From Protula sp. h YS-2021 (taxonomy: Eukaryota; Annelida; Polychaeta; Sabellida; Serpulidae): a DNA stretch of 64,000 bases. Every line of letters starts with the position of its first letter. Positions within the stretch are counted from its first letter, which is position 1. The stretch covers positions 63,780,329 through 63,844,328 of the forward strand of contig OX457027.1 in NCBI GenBank assembly GCA_949752745.1, written 5' to 3'. Below are positions 18,444 to 30,084 of the stretch, one piece after another. The notes below the pieces were generated by a model, which saw only the letters and a list, made by a program, of their open reading frames with translations, made no database searches and was not told the origin of the DNA. A program made the position numbers and the translations under genes.

Positions 18444-18840
18444 ATGTTAGATGAGGGGGAAATAGGGGGAAAAGGGACGGTGAATGGGGAGGGAAAGCTG
18501 GAGTCGAGAAATTGGGATGGGTCTCAAGGGGTAAAAGGGTGGGCTTCGGTGCCGGGTTGGGGGAGTGTGATGTGAGGGAGGGAGGGGTGTTTGGACTGCA
18601 GGGAGAGATTACGAGAGAGGGATGGTTGCGCAGGCAAAGATTCACACAACAGTTGATATCGAAAGGGTAGAATTCCGGAAATTACGGGGGGGGGGTATTC
18701 CTCGGGGGGGGGGCAATATTCCTAGGGGGAGTTTTCCAGGGGGAATAGTCGGGGGGGGGAGTATTCCACGGGGGAGTTTTCCTGTTCCCGGCGGGACCAT
18801 TTGGTCCGTTTGAGAGGCCGGGGGACCGGAGGGTCAGATG
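18444..18840. repeat. G-rich region with repeated GGGGG/TATTCC motifs
   Basis: From 18686 to 18800 runs of 5-10 G alternate with TATTCC or TTTTCC, giving several potential G-quadruplex runs on the plus strand. 18444-18680 is G-rich but has no recognisable frame. Confidence 0.6.
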
Positions 18841-20410
18841 CCATAACTCAAACGAATCTTGCTTGCCAATCCCTATTATTTAAACATTTACTTCAACTTC
18901 ATGTACCCTTCATATACCCTTTTCAAAAAAATAGGCACAATTTTTTAATAGGCTGCATATCTCGTATTTCTTTTTTAAAGTGCAGAAAAGTTAGTTACCG
19001 CACTCACCTGTTAAATTTTTACGTTTCAGTCGTGTAACTATTGTCAAATGACCAAAAATTTAAATAAAGGGGTTATGGATTGTCTGTGGATAAATATAGT
19101 CGGTATACCCACGATATTTGTTGGAGATCAATTTCGTGTCTGGACCTTACACTGTTCAATTTTATGTTTCTCTCCTTGTGGATTTCGTTAAAACTTTCTT
19201 CAGCAAAATATAAGTACCCACTAAAAAAAACATTACTCCTATACAACTAGTCCCAGCGGACCCTTTCTATTTTCCTATGACATAGGAAGACCACAAGAGT
19301 CATCTAGGACTAGTATACAACTTGTGCTTTGGACAAAAAAGACATATTTACGAAATCAAAGAAAGACGTTTCCTCCTACAAGTGTAAGTACAGTACTCGT
19401 TCTACTCACAGTTGTCAATTATTGTATATTATTTGGAAAAAAAAACTGACTGAGTAAAAAAAACTACTGGGAAAACCACTCATCGGCATTATCGTTCATA
19501 CTTTATGACGAAATAACAAAATTCCCTGCACATACTGAGGAACTGATGAATGTAATATTTTTGACAAGCCTACATTACAAATTATTCATTTTCGAATCTT
19601 AGCGACTCAAATTTCGTTTACTGGTAACTTAGTCTTGTCGGTAGGTGGTTGCAACCCTTCTACAGCTCACTTCATTACATTATCGCCCGAATTGAGCTGG
19701 ACTCTCGAGTGCCACATCGAGGAATATACTTTTCACACAAATCAATATATATTGTGTGATAACGAATTTTCCACTACTTTTCAAATTCAAACTGATTAGA
19801 CAACGGTGACAATACATCCGACAACAACGGTGACAAAACATGTAACCCGCGAGCGACTACGCTGTGTGGCGGTGTTCATCCAGAGCTCTGTCCCGAAATG
19901 ATTATTTTTCAACATGTGTCACAGAACTTGAACTCGGTGAGAAAAAGGAAAATGTGGTGCTTTACGTGTGGTATTGCATTTCATTTCAAAAATCAATCTT
20001 TAATTTTTATAGGTCTTTCCTTATCAATATTTATTGATTTATTTGTTCATAACACCGTTAGGGAGATCTTATTCATAAAAAATACACAACGGGTGTACAA
20101 GTGCGAGAATAAAAATAAAATACAATATTATGATCAGCAGGCGCGAAAAAAGTCGAACCATAATATGTTGAAAGCGATAATGGTTATTAAACGTAGCACA
20201 GAAGATTACATTTCTAATACTGTCAACTAGCAACCGGTGGTTAATAGAGCCCAACTTATGCAATCCCTATAACTGGTTAATGGGAGAACTTTGTACTGTT
20301 TCGATTTTGTCTTACATTTTAGAGCACAACTTCGCAATTTCGCTCGCATACGACAAAATTGGTACAAAGAAAGATTTTCAAAAGTGATTTTTAAGATCTG
20401 TCGTAAGCTC
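18841..20410. other. Intergenic stretch
   Basis: AT-rich with no splice-supported exon and no recognisable element. The short open frames have no protein-like composition. Confidence 0.4.
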
Positions 20411-20414
20411 AAGA

Positions 20415-20850
20415 TTACAATCTGATCTTGCTAAGACGACAAGTAGAAATTCTCTTCTGTTTAGGTTCATCAGAACCTGTTTTTTTAATCAAAAGCAACG
20501 CCTGATTTTTAACCAAATTTTCAGTTTTTAAGACTTTATCATCAAGATTAAAGGTCTGAGAAATAAAAAACCGTATATGTACCAAAATGACACACATTTT
20601 GTCTTATTACTTCCGAAGGTAAATCACCACTGCTGTCGGTATTTGCTGCACATATCGACAAGCTTCTGCAAACCTAGCACTGTAAGGCTAAATAGTGTGA
20701 TGTCATCCGCATAGGTAAATGTGTTGTACTGTTTATGGTTGACTATTAAACCTATATCATAATGTTCAAAGACGTCAGTAAGTTGTCAATAAATATTTAA
20801 AATGAATAAAGTGAAAGTGTGAGAATGCTTCTTACCGAGTGTTATTTTGA
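20415..20850 (-). pseudogene. LINE reverse-transcriptase remnant (CR1/Jockey-like)
   Basis: On the minus strand near 20700-20720 FTYADDITLFS preserves the YADD catalytic box and is followed by LGLQKLVDMCSKYRQQW, the usual block after YADD in CR1/Jockey-type RTs. Upstream, a TLFILNIY-like block is broken by stops. A stop follows QQW. Only a few hundred bases of RT survive. Confidence 0.65.
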
Positions 20851-22200
20851 ACGCACCACTAATTCTCCTGCACATTTCGCGATAGCGGATGATATTTTAC
20901 ATAAATACATAACCAGTGACATAGTGGAACCTTGATCTAAAGTTTCTGAAAGAGACCTGTATGCCAGATATAGGATCGGAACAGGCTGCATGAAAACATT
21001 TTCGCTTTTGTGTAGTTTTATCCTTTATAGTACATTGAATTATCATTAAGGAAACTGCATATCATCGTCGCCCCTTTACCTGAATTAAAATATTGTCGTA
21101 TATCATATTATAATTTCCATTGTTTTAGCAAGGATAGATATAGGTGTAACAGGTCCATGATTACTTAGGAAATTTCGGTTGCAAGTTACTTTTTTTGATA
21201 ACTTGTACTACGTTGAATACGTAGAAAATTAAAGTTGCAAATTACTTTTTCGATAACTGGTACTAATGCCCCTAAGTAGAATAAGCTAGGTGCCAAATGA
21301 TAACGTAACATTTTTAAATAAAATTTGGACAAAAAATTACATGCGAAACTCGAATTGCACATATTGAAATACTCTGTGTTTTTCGCATTAAAATCTGGAA
21401 CACAGTTTGGTTTAAGTGACCTAATGGTTATACAAATCAACTCGGGTGACACATTGGAATCACTTGTATTTATACATCAACATCAGATTGAAATTTTCAT
21501 TAAATATCAGTTGATATTAATATCTGTTTATTAGAAACATCTCAGTTATCTGTCATTATATCACCCAAAATTGCAATAGTCTATATTGGACTGTGTATAT
21601 TACCCTGCCTAGTGGTTTTATGAATCTTTTCAACACCGAGGCCTTTAAGCACAGAAATGCCTGATATAATGTCTCTTTGTAGTTATTTACAAAATTGGAA
21701 TTTGGCCAGTTTATAGTTAAAGCTTCATGTCTGACATTGTAAACTAACATTGTGAATACACAACAGTTTTAACAGAAAATATTTTGACAGGAAAGTGGTC
21801 ACTGATGTTGTTTGAGTCTTCAGCATAATAATTATATTTCACATTAACAGTCATAAGCAAATGGATTGGTCAAAATATGATAAATCCATGCATAGTTGTC
21901 TAAAAATCGAGAATAAGGTGTGTAATCGACCAATTGTTTGTATAAAAATGTGAATTACAATGTAAAAAGTCGCAAAGAATACTGAAATAGGAATTAAAAT
22001 GCTTTTCATATACAACCTAGGCTGAAAATTCGAAGATGAGGACTGGAGACACCACAAATTATTATAGGTAATGACAAGCTACTCTCACCTATAAATGGTT
22101 GCAAGACACCCATACATATGAAAATGCATGGGTTTGGCTAGCGTCGCCGTTAGGGCAGGCTCTTAAGATTTAAAATAAAAGTGATACCTGGAACACCTGG
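20851..22200. other. Intergenic stretch
   Basis: AT-rich; no gene or identifiable repeat seen. Two related AAGTTGCAAnTTACTTTTTnGATAAC blocks occur at about 21180 and 21230. Confidence 0.4.
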
Positions 22201-22740
22201 AAAAATTGTAAACAAAAACAAATATCTCCCCGGCTAATCCCATAATTCACTAGTAACTATTTTCCATTTTTCTGTTTCCCCCGACAGGTGCTGTCATAAA
22301 GTTTTATTTGAACAGCTATGTACTATTATCAGAAAAATAAGAAATTTTACCTTATATCAATGAATTCCATGTGCCCACTTGTTGGTTTGTGTATACCCTT
22401 TATTCAATTTTTGAGGAATTTTAGGTATTGCAATTCTCTTTTTTATACAAGTTTAGGCTTAAGTGTTTTATCTGGGTCTAGTAGCATACCTTTCTTTAAT
22501 CCCTTGGTCATTATAGCAGTTTTACTGTACGTACTTTGTTTATCCGGGTTTGGAAGGTGGTCAACACAATCAGGTTTTACTGCAACTCTTGTTATCCGAA
22601 AGCGGAAACTGGCCACTACAAACAAGTTTTACTTTACGTCTTTTTATCCTGATCATGAAGGTGGCAGTTACAAATAGGATTACCCAGTTTGTTTTGTTAA
22701 CCTTAACTGACCCCCTTCTCCCAGGTATCTAATGTAACCC
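22200..22740. repeat. Old DNA-transposon-like repeat, related to 12730-13020
   Basis: It shares GTAAACAAAAACAAATATCTCCCC and several GGTTTTACTnnACGT/TTTATCCG blocks with 12730-13020. The GGTGGTCAAC/GGTTTTAC motif recurs two or three times within it. Non-coding. Confidence 0.4.
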
Positions 22741-23321
22741 TAATCATTTTAGCAAGCGTTACGGTAAAGGTTTATAACGGTTTGTAAACTAAGTGTTGTT
22801 ATAGCTATAATGCATACCTTGTCTTTTTACATTCTCATCGACCAAAATGCACTAGAAAGACATTATTCAAGTGTGCCACACATCATCCACCTCGGTGGGA
22901 GAGTAGAGGAAGGCATTTTGGTGTCAAAATAATGCGCTGCTTGTCATAACACAATATATTAGATGACCCACTTTAAAAGTAAAAGCTAGTTCCGGGTACT
23001 GCACAAACATTGCGAGCCGTTACGTAATTACTCCCATACATTGAACAGTATGATAGCCAAATGAGAACACGCCAATTGCTGTGGGTAAGCAACGCTCAAA
23101 AAGATCCATCACACGAAATGCAAAAAATAATCGATAAATCTTCTGCTGATGTATTCAAGTATGTCTAAAGAATGCAGGAAAACTGGAGAATCTTCTGGAA
23201 AACGCTGAAATCCCAATTGTAATTAATAACTACCCTTAGTTAACAAAAGAGCCGACAAAAGAGGGAAACGGGGGGTGAGGGAGTGGAGCGGAAAGTGGAT
23301 CCGATTTTCCGCTATCGAGAT
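22741..23321. other. Flank of the LINE insertion
   Basis: No gene seen. 23285-23321 resembles the start of the degenerate tandem repeat that resumes at 27540, so the LINE landed inside that repeat. Confidence 0.4.
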
Positions 23322-23333
23322 ATCTTTACCCAA

Positions 23334-24314
23334 TGGGAATGGGGAGGACCGAGTATATTTAGCCATTATGATTCAAAAAGCAGGGGAGTCATAATAATGT
23401 GCAAGCCAGAAGCTAGATTAAAATCCCATTGGAACGACACAAACGGACGTCTTATTATAGCTGAAATAGAGATTAATAATGTTATATGGAATATGGTAAA
23501 TGTTTATGCCCCAAATGATGAAAAGGATCGACTAAAATTTTTCCAAAGCTTAAATGCATATCTATCAATCCGCCTCTCAAATGACAACGTAATCGTAGGG
23601 GGTGACTGGAACACCACATTTGATAACATAGATAGAAAGCCGTATAAGAAAGTTTCAGTTAAAGCAAAAGAAGGAATTGATCTTATCATTGATATCTGGC
23701 GTAAACGCAATCCTAGAAAAGAAAAGTATACATGGATTGGCCCACAGAAAAAATCATTATCACGAATCGACTACTTTCTCGTTAAATTAGGTTTATCTGA
23801 TAATTGTGCAAGCTGTAAAATTTTTGAGAGCATACGCTCGGACCATAAACTCATATTTTTAGATGTAAACCCAAAAGAAGATAAATTAAGAGGCCCGGGG
23901 TACTGGAAATTTAACAATAGCCTTTTAAATGATACAGAATATATTGACTTTATAACGCAAAAATTCAATCAAGCTAAATGCAGTTACGATCATATCAGTG
24001 ACAAAAGATTATTATGGGACCTCCTTAAACATGAAATACAAGTGCACACAATCGAATACTCAAAATTCAAAGCTAAACAAAGACGTGAATTAGAACGTAA
24101 AACGATTAAAAATTGTGAACAACTCTACACTAAAATATGCGAAGGACGAATCACTGAAGAAGAATTACTAGAATATGACAAAAACAAAGAAATCCTTGAA
24201 GACATAAATAACTTTTACGAACGGGGCGCGCAGGTAAGATCCAGAATAAAACAGATAGAGAAAGATGAAAAAAGCAACAAATTTTGTTTTCAGAAAAGCA
24301 AAAGAAAGCTATGA
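23334..24314 (+). pseudogene. LINE endonuclease domain, N-terminally truncated
   Basis: It begins within the domain at WEWGGPSIFSHYDSKSRGV and retains VNVYAPN, GGDWN, RIDYFLV and RSDHKLIF, the conserved blocks of apurinic-type LINE endonucleases. The N-terminal Asn/Glu blocks are absent because of 5' truncation. A Lys/Glu-rich linker follows. One extra A in an A run near 24294 shifts the frame; without it the linker would continue into the RT frame at 24333. Confidence 0.88.
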
Positions 24315-24332
24315 AAAAAAACTATAGAAAAA

Positions 24333-26888
24333 TTGTGCATAAACGGTAGGGAAGTATCTGATGAATCTGAAATAAGAATTCATTTAAGAAATTTCTTCAA
24401 CAATTTATACAATTCCAAAGAACCAAATGTTGATTCGGAACCTTTCGAGCAAATGTTAAATTCTTCAAATCTTCCACTAATCACAGAATATGACGCCAAG
24501 AAATGTGACCAAGACATAACACTACACGAAATGAATAAAACGCTTAACACCATGAACATCGGCTCAAGTCCTGGGAGCGACGGCTTAACTGTTGAATTCT
24601 ACAAAAAACTCTGGGAAATTGTAGGTCAAAGTCTACACGACTGTTTCAAACATGCCTTTATCAAAGGCGAACTATCACCGTCACAAAAACTGGGAATAAT
24701 AACGCTCCTCCATAAAAAAGGAAAAGACCCTACGCTCATAAAGAATTTACGCCCAATTACGTTAACAAACGTCGATTACAAGATCTTAACCAAAACTCTA
24801 GCATTACGAACAAAAGACGTTCTACACAAAATAATTCACCCGAATCAGACAGGTTTTGTAAAAGGCCGAGTCATCTCTGAAAATATACGCCTCACCGACG
24901 ATATTATCGAAAACCTTACAAAATCTAAGCGTACCGGCCTGTTGCTCATGCTGGATTTCGAAAAAGCCTTCGACAGTATAGAGTGGGAATACATATATAA
25001 ACTTTTGCATAAACTTGAGCTTGGTACAGCTTTTCGGAATTGGATAAAAATCTGTTACACAAATATTTACAGCACGATAATAAACAACGGTTTTTCTAGC
25101 GACTGGTTTGCCATTAAACGCGGCGTTAGACAAGGATGTCCTCTCTCCACAGTACTGTTCGTGATCTGTGTAGAGCTTATGGCACAAATTATACGAAGAA
25201 ATAAAAATATACGGGGTTTAACTTTTGGGCACAATGAGACAAAGATCTCTTTGTTCGCCGATGACACTACTTGCTACGTCGAAGACATGCAGTCCATTGA
25301 CAGAATTTTTGAATTAATGGCCGAATTTTCGGGGTATTCAGGTTTAAAAATAAACATTGAGAAATCAATGCTTGTTTATATAGGACCCTGGCGCATCAAA
25401 CCAAGACCGAACTATGAAGTAAAAATAGGAAATTCAAGCTTCAACGTTTTAGGCATCATGGTGGGTACAAATATGGAAGCCTGCATAGAACACAACTTTG
25501 AAAATAAAACAAATAAGATGGACTCCCAATTGAACATCTGGTCTCAAAGAGGCCTTACAGTAAACGGTAAAATACTTATAGCAAAAAGTATAGGGTTATC
25601 CAATCTAGTATACTCTCTTAGCTGTGCTACTTGCCCCGAATATATCATCAAGAAATCACAAACAACAATCAATAATTTTATTTGGAAAAACGGCTCACAC
25701 AAAGTAAAGCATAATGTCCTAATTCGACCTCTCGAAGAAGGTGGATTAAAAGCCCCGGATGTTGATGCTATGTCCAAAGCCTTGAGACTATCATGGCTTA
25801 GAATACTTTGGGAAGAAACACCAACAAACTACCTACCGCATAAAGAATTTAAAAAATACGGTGGCTTACGTCTACTATTAAATTCAAACTTTGATATAAA
25901 ATCTCTCGAAATGCCAAGATTTTACAAAGAAATGTTTCTCTACTTACACGAAATAAGAGACAATGATTATTACTCGGGGGTTCTCTGGAACAATAAACAT
26001 GTAAAAATTGGTGGAAAGTCAGTTTTCACAAAGCCTTGGTTTGACAAAGGAATAGTTTATATCAGGGATTTAATAGGGAAAGACAATAATATTTTACCTA
26101 TCGACGCTATTAAAAACAGATATGGAATACAAACAATCGACCCACTTTTATATAATGCTTTTAAAATAATACTAACTCGATTGATTTCAAAAGAAAACTT
26201 TCATATTTATACAAACAGGTAGTATAAAGTTGACGTGACAAACCCATTCCAAAGAATTAAAGACACCTTCGTAAATGTAAAAACTGCAAAAAGCAGAGAA
26301 TACTTACCTTTTTTCATAAGTCTTAAGAAAGAAGAACCAATATGTGTTCAGTACTGGGCAAGTAAGCATATCACACCTGAAAAAGCACTGGGCAGCATTA
26401 TTACACTAAAACAAGCAACCAAAGAAACTTGGCTCCTTTCACTGCAATTTAAGATTACGCACAATATCGTAGCAACAAATAAAAAATTATATGACTGGCG
26501 TATAAGACAATCCCCACAGTGTGATTACTGTGAGTTTGAAGATACCATTGAACACTATATGTGGGAATGTCCACTCTCACAGTCAATAATATCCCACTGT
26601 CTAAGATGGCTGAGGCTAATAAACGCTGATAAGATCGCATTTAATAAAGAAACCTTCCTATTTGGCTTCCAAAACATCAGACTTGACAACTTATCAATGA
26701 TTATCAAGCATTACATATACATGTGTAAGAAAAACAAAAAAGCTCACAACGAAACAAGTTTTATGAAAGAATTAGGAATAAGGTTTTTATCTGATAAATT
26801 ACACCTAAAACAAAGCCACTTTGAATTTAAATGGCTAAACATTTGTGTTGAATTGCCAGTATATTTCAAATCAATACTAGGCTGCTAA
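24333..26888 (+). pseudogene. LINE reverse transcriptase and C-terminal domain, one internal stop
   Basis: Numbering from 24333: SSPGSDGL at 78-85, first catalytic Asp in MLDFEKAFD at about 208, GVRQGCPLS at 264-272, FADD at 309-312. The thumb and C-terminal region follow in the same frame. A TAG at 26220-26222 interrupts it, and reading resumes with VTNPFQRI. The terminal part has CDYC...H..WEC (CX2CX8HX4C-like), typical of L1/Tx1-group proteins. The YxDD position reads FADD, which is normal for LINEs. Confidence 0.9.
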
Positions 26889-27493
26889 GGAATCCCTGCC
26901 TTCCTCTCTCTTTCCCTCCTCCCTACTGCCCCCTTAGCTCAACTATTGAAGTGCTTAAAATATTCAAATCATTCTGTTGATTGATACTGATGTAAACTTT
27001 TGAAACTTGATAAAACTGATTGATCAATTTTGTTTCAGAATGTATCTGTTGAATCTGCAACCTGTTCTCTGAACGGATTTTCCCTACGCAAATTTCTATG
27101 TCATTCTTTAAATAGTTAAAATCCCTTCAATTATATGTATAAAATTGATTAAAATGTAATAAATCTGGTTAACTAGTGATTGCTATTAGCACAGTCTAAA
27201 GCGATTCTGTAATATTGCTTTAAATAGTCAAAATCCCTTAAATTATATGTATAAAATTGATTAAAACGTAATAAATCTGGTTAACTAGTGATTGCTGTTA
27301 GCACAGTCTAAAGCGATTCTGTAATATTATTTGAATTAACGTTTAAACCTTAGTAATGAACACTTGCATATTATATTTTTGAATTTCCACAACCGAACGC
27401 TTGTACTCGTGGGTGAAGCATGATTTCAAAATAAGTGGTTGAACGTGAATGCTGTAATATGCTCTTTATGTGATGTGATGAAACCAATAAAAT

Positions 27494-27497
<4 letters not shown>
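26889..27497 (+). repeat. LINE 3' untranslated region with 112-bp tandem duplication
   Basis: 27106-27217 and 27218-27328 are two copies of one block (CTTTAAATAG...GATTCTGTAATATT) differing at only a few bases. The rest of the 3' region is AT-rich and non-coding. Confidence 0.85.
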
Positions 27498-27530
<33 letters not shown>

Positions 27531-27539
27531 TACCCAATG

Positions 27540-28175
27540 ACGTCCGGCCACATTTGAAAGAATCCTTAGGTGCTGTCAAGCAACATTCCCACCAAGTTTC
27601 AACTGACAAAACTGCCCCACTGATAAAAAAACACCCATGCAAAATTTGAAGTCGATACGACTTACCGTTATCGAGCTATTCTGTACACTAGATCTTATAT
27701 ACAGGATTTTTACGTAATGGCGTCATACGCCTTCCCTAAAAATATAATATGCGTTAAAAGTTGACAGAACCGTCTGACTTACCCATGAAATATCCAGACA
27801 AAATTTAAAGTGAATACGACTTTATATTACCGAGATATTTTGCCCACAAGATCTTGTTCAAAACATATACATATTTTATGAGATGACGTCAAACGTCGCA
27901 CTCGTCCGTTTTACTCGCGAGAAAACTTGACAGAATCTTTCGGACCTACCAACAAAAACACCAAGTTTCAACATTCTCGGATATTCAACGGCTGAGAAAT
28001 TTCGCGCACAAGATTTTCACGTAAGGACGTCATACGCTTTGCCCAATAATGTAAGGTGCGTCAAAAGTCGACAGAACCGTCCGATCTATCCAAGGAATAA
28101 ACAGACCAAATATGAAGCTGATCTGACTTTCGTTTGCGAGATATCTTGCACACATTTTGTTCACAACAGACTGAC
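27540..28175. repeat. Degenerate tandem repeat, ~140-180-bp units
   Basis: The GACGTC-type anchor recurs at 27539, 27719 (as GGCGTC), 27885 and 28026. Each repeat also carries a GAGATAT/GAGCTAT block, an ACAAGAT block and a GACAGAACCGTC-like block. Units are strongly diverged. The first unit's left part lies before the LINE at about 23285-23335, showing that the LINE split it. Confidence 0.6.
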
Positions 28176-28329
28176 ATACACACATACAAACACACAGAAC
28201 GTACAACAACTGTCTCCGGTTGGTCGGGGAGACACAATTCCGCAACAGAGGTATGTGGGATCATGCCTGTTAAATTTTAAAAATGATGCACCACAACCGC
28301 CAAACAGCTTTCATTGTTGTGGTTTTCTG

Positions 28330-28485
28330 AAATTTTGGTCATTTGTTTTTAAATTTTTTTACTACCTTTGGACAATTTGCCATACAAAATGCACCTGGAG
28401 TGGAGATAACCTGTGGAAAACATTCTTGCCACACTTCAAAACAATCGGACCGGAAATATGGGAGAAGCAGCATTGAAAAAGACAC
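28330..28485 (+). repeat. Dispersed repeat, copy 2
   Basis: Aligns with 1780-1935, sharing the CACACTTCAAAACAATCGG-type core and the GGAGAAGCAGCATT block. Confidence 0.45.
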
Positions 28486-29039
28486 ATATACATGGGGGAT
28501 GACTGGTGCAAGTGATGGGAACAGTCGAGTAACTGATGAGCAAAGTACCCCATATGGGAGCAAATAGCTAAGACTTTCACGCATTTTCTGTGACTTCATT
28601 TCGATACTTTTTGTCAAACCTGAAAAAAACTAGACCACGCGCAACTGCAATAAGTAGTCTTTCACTGTGTAAAGTTTCCGGCTGAAGGGATGGCAAAGAG
28701 CCGTGGAGAAAGTACACCATATGTAAAGCAATATACTAGATTTTCACGCAAAGTACTTTCAATAATTTTTTATCGATCCTGATGAATCCTTGACCAATGG
28801 ATCTAGGATAACTGTAATATATACTCCTTTACTGTTTAAAGTAATTTACCTGAACGGAGAAATCTTAATGGCAAAGAGGCGCTAACAACGAAAGGTAGAT
28901 AATTGTTTACGGATCGAAGGACGAACGGAAATGTCGATACGAATAGCCCTTAGCCAAATTTAGCTGAGAGCTAAGACAGAACTGTGTTAAGTCTGAGCAA
29001 ATTTTGGCTGAGCTAAAACGGGACTGAGAGTGTCAAGTC

Positions 29040-29160
29040 GAACCATAACGGTCAAGATTGGTTATCGATCTCCCGGAGAATATTTCTGTCAAATTTCAAA
29101 GCGATCGGACGGGTTTGTAGGAAAAGCAGCATTTTTGTGTTTTTCTGAAATTCGACCGTT
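29040..29160 (+). repeat. Dispersed repeat, copy 3
   Basis: A shorter relative with AAATTTCAAAGCGATCGG and GGAAAAGCAGCATTTTTGTG. An uninterrupted 36-nt A run at about 29284-29319 follows downstream. Confidence 0.4.
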
Positions 29161-29281
29161 TTTTTTTTCAACCAATAAAGAGCACAACCAGAGATTCGCA
29201 CTACGCGGGGAAAGTACCCACCTAATATGAACAGGTAAACTACACATATGAGGAACGACAAACACCGACCCAGAGTAGACT

Positions 29282-29319
<38 letters not shown>

Positions 29320-29321
<2 letters not shown>

Positions 29322-29915
29322 CGGTATGTCCGCAAGTAGCCTATGGTCTAAAAACTATCAGCGAAACGATACTCTTTTATTTACATTTATTTTCACCCAC
29401 TCATGGTCAAGATTTATTCACAACGAAAACCCGCTCTTCTGCGAAGTAAATAACAAATCAATAATATAAAATATTGCAATATCTTGAATTAAAAAAAAAA
29501 AAACAGCTTGATCTTCTCGACATAAATCATATCAAGCCCAGACTATCATACGTGACAGAGTTGTATCAATCGCGGAGCACAGACGCTAACGCGTTTTAGA
29601 TCTATGTGTTGTGATTTGGCGGTGCCCTAGTTTTGCAGGGCTCCACAAACCTGTCTTGACTTTTATATACTTCAGCAATTTCACTTTTTAACAGACCTGT
29701 TGTCAACATGAATAATAAGACACAAACTATGCCATTTGGCTCTTCGCACGGTGTCATGTACGTCTTGATAATGGCTCAGTCTTCGGCGTCCTTCTTTTAA
29801 ATACAACTACTCAAGTGTGGTTATCTTAACTCAGATTCAACAACAGTTATCCACCACAATTAAACTTGGGTAATAAAAATAAAATGTGAAGACATAAACT
29901 ACCCGTAAAAACGCC
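29320..29915. other. Downstream of FEN1
   Basis: No coding sequence seen. Part of this may be FEN1 3' flank. AATAAA-type hexamers on the minus strand occur near 29386 and 29415. Confidence 0.35.
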
Positions 29916-29921
29916 TTTAAT
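29916..29921 (-). promoter_or_regulatory. Candidate FEN1 polyadenylation signal
   Basis: ATTAAA on the minus strand about 100 nt after the FEN1 stop. It is the nearest common hexamer variant; more distal AATAAA sites exist. Confidence 0.35.
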
Positions 29922-30018
29922 GCAACATGCCTCAACAAAACCTTTAAATGCATTGAACTGGATCGAGTACTTTTGTGTAACATTAGTGTCTAGTTTAGTC
30001 TCCATTTTCAACAGTTTT

Positions 30019-30084
30019 TCATCTCGGCTTTTTAAAAGCGCCAGTCTTCTGTTTCTTCTTAGCTGAACCTTTCTGATCTTGTTC
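30019..30084 (-). CDS. FEN1: FEN1 exon 11, C-terminal tail
   Basis: 21 residues and TGA. The tail [17 protein letters not shown] matches the basic nuclear-localisation tail of animal FEN1. Confidence 0.93.
   Translation of the reverse strand, partial: EQDQKGSAKKKQKTGAFKKPR

Larger units (their letters stand above)
23322..27539 (+). mobile_element. 5'-truncated Tx1/L1-like LINE with target duplication
   Basis: The 14-bp ATCTTTACCCAATG stands at 23322-23335 and again at 27526-27539, directly after a 29-nt poly(A) run (27498-27526). Homology starts inside the endonuclease at 23336, so the 5' part of the element was never copied. A polyadenylation-type AATAAA lies at 27486. Endonuclease, RT and a C-terminal zinc-knuckle-like block follow in L1/Tx1 order. 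One frameshift and one in-frame stop make it non-autonomous. Confidence 0.9.

Noticed and set aside
18340..18645. Pro/Ser-rich minus-strand frame
   Set aside because: Shadow of G-rich sequence on the plus strand, where SGNH-like blocks are seen.
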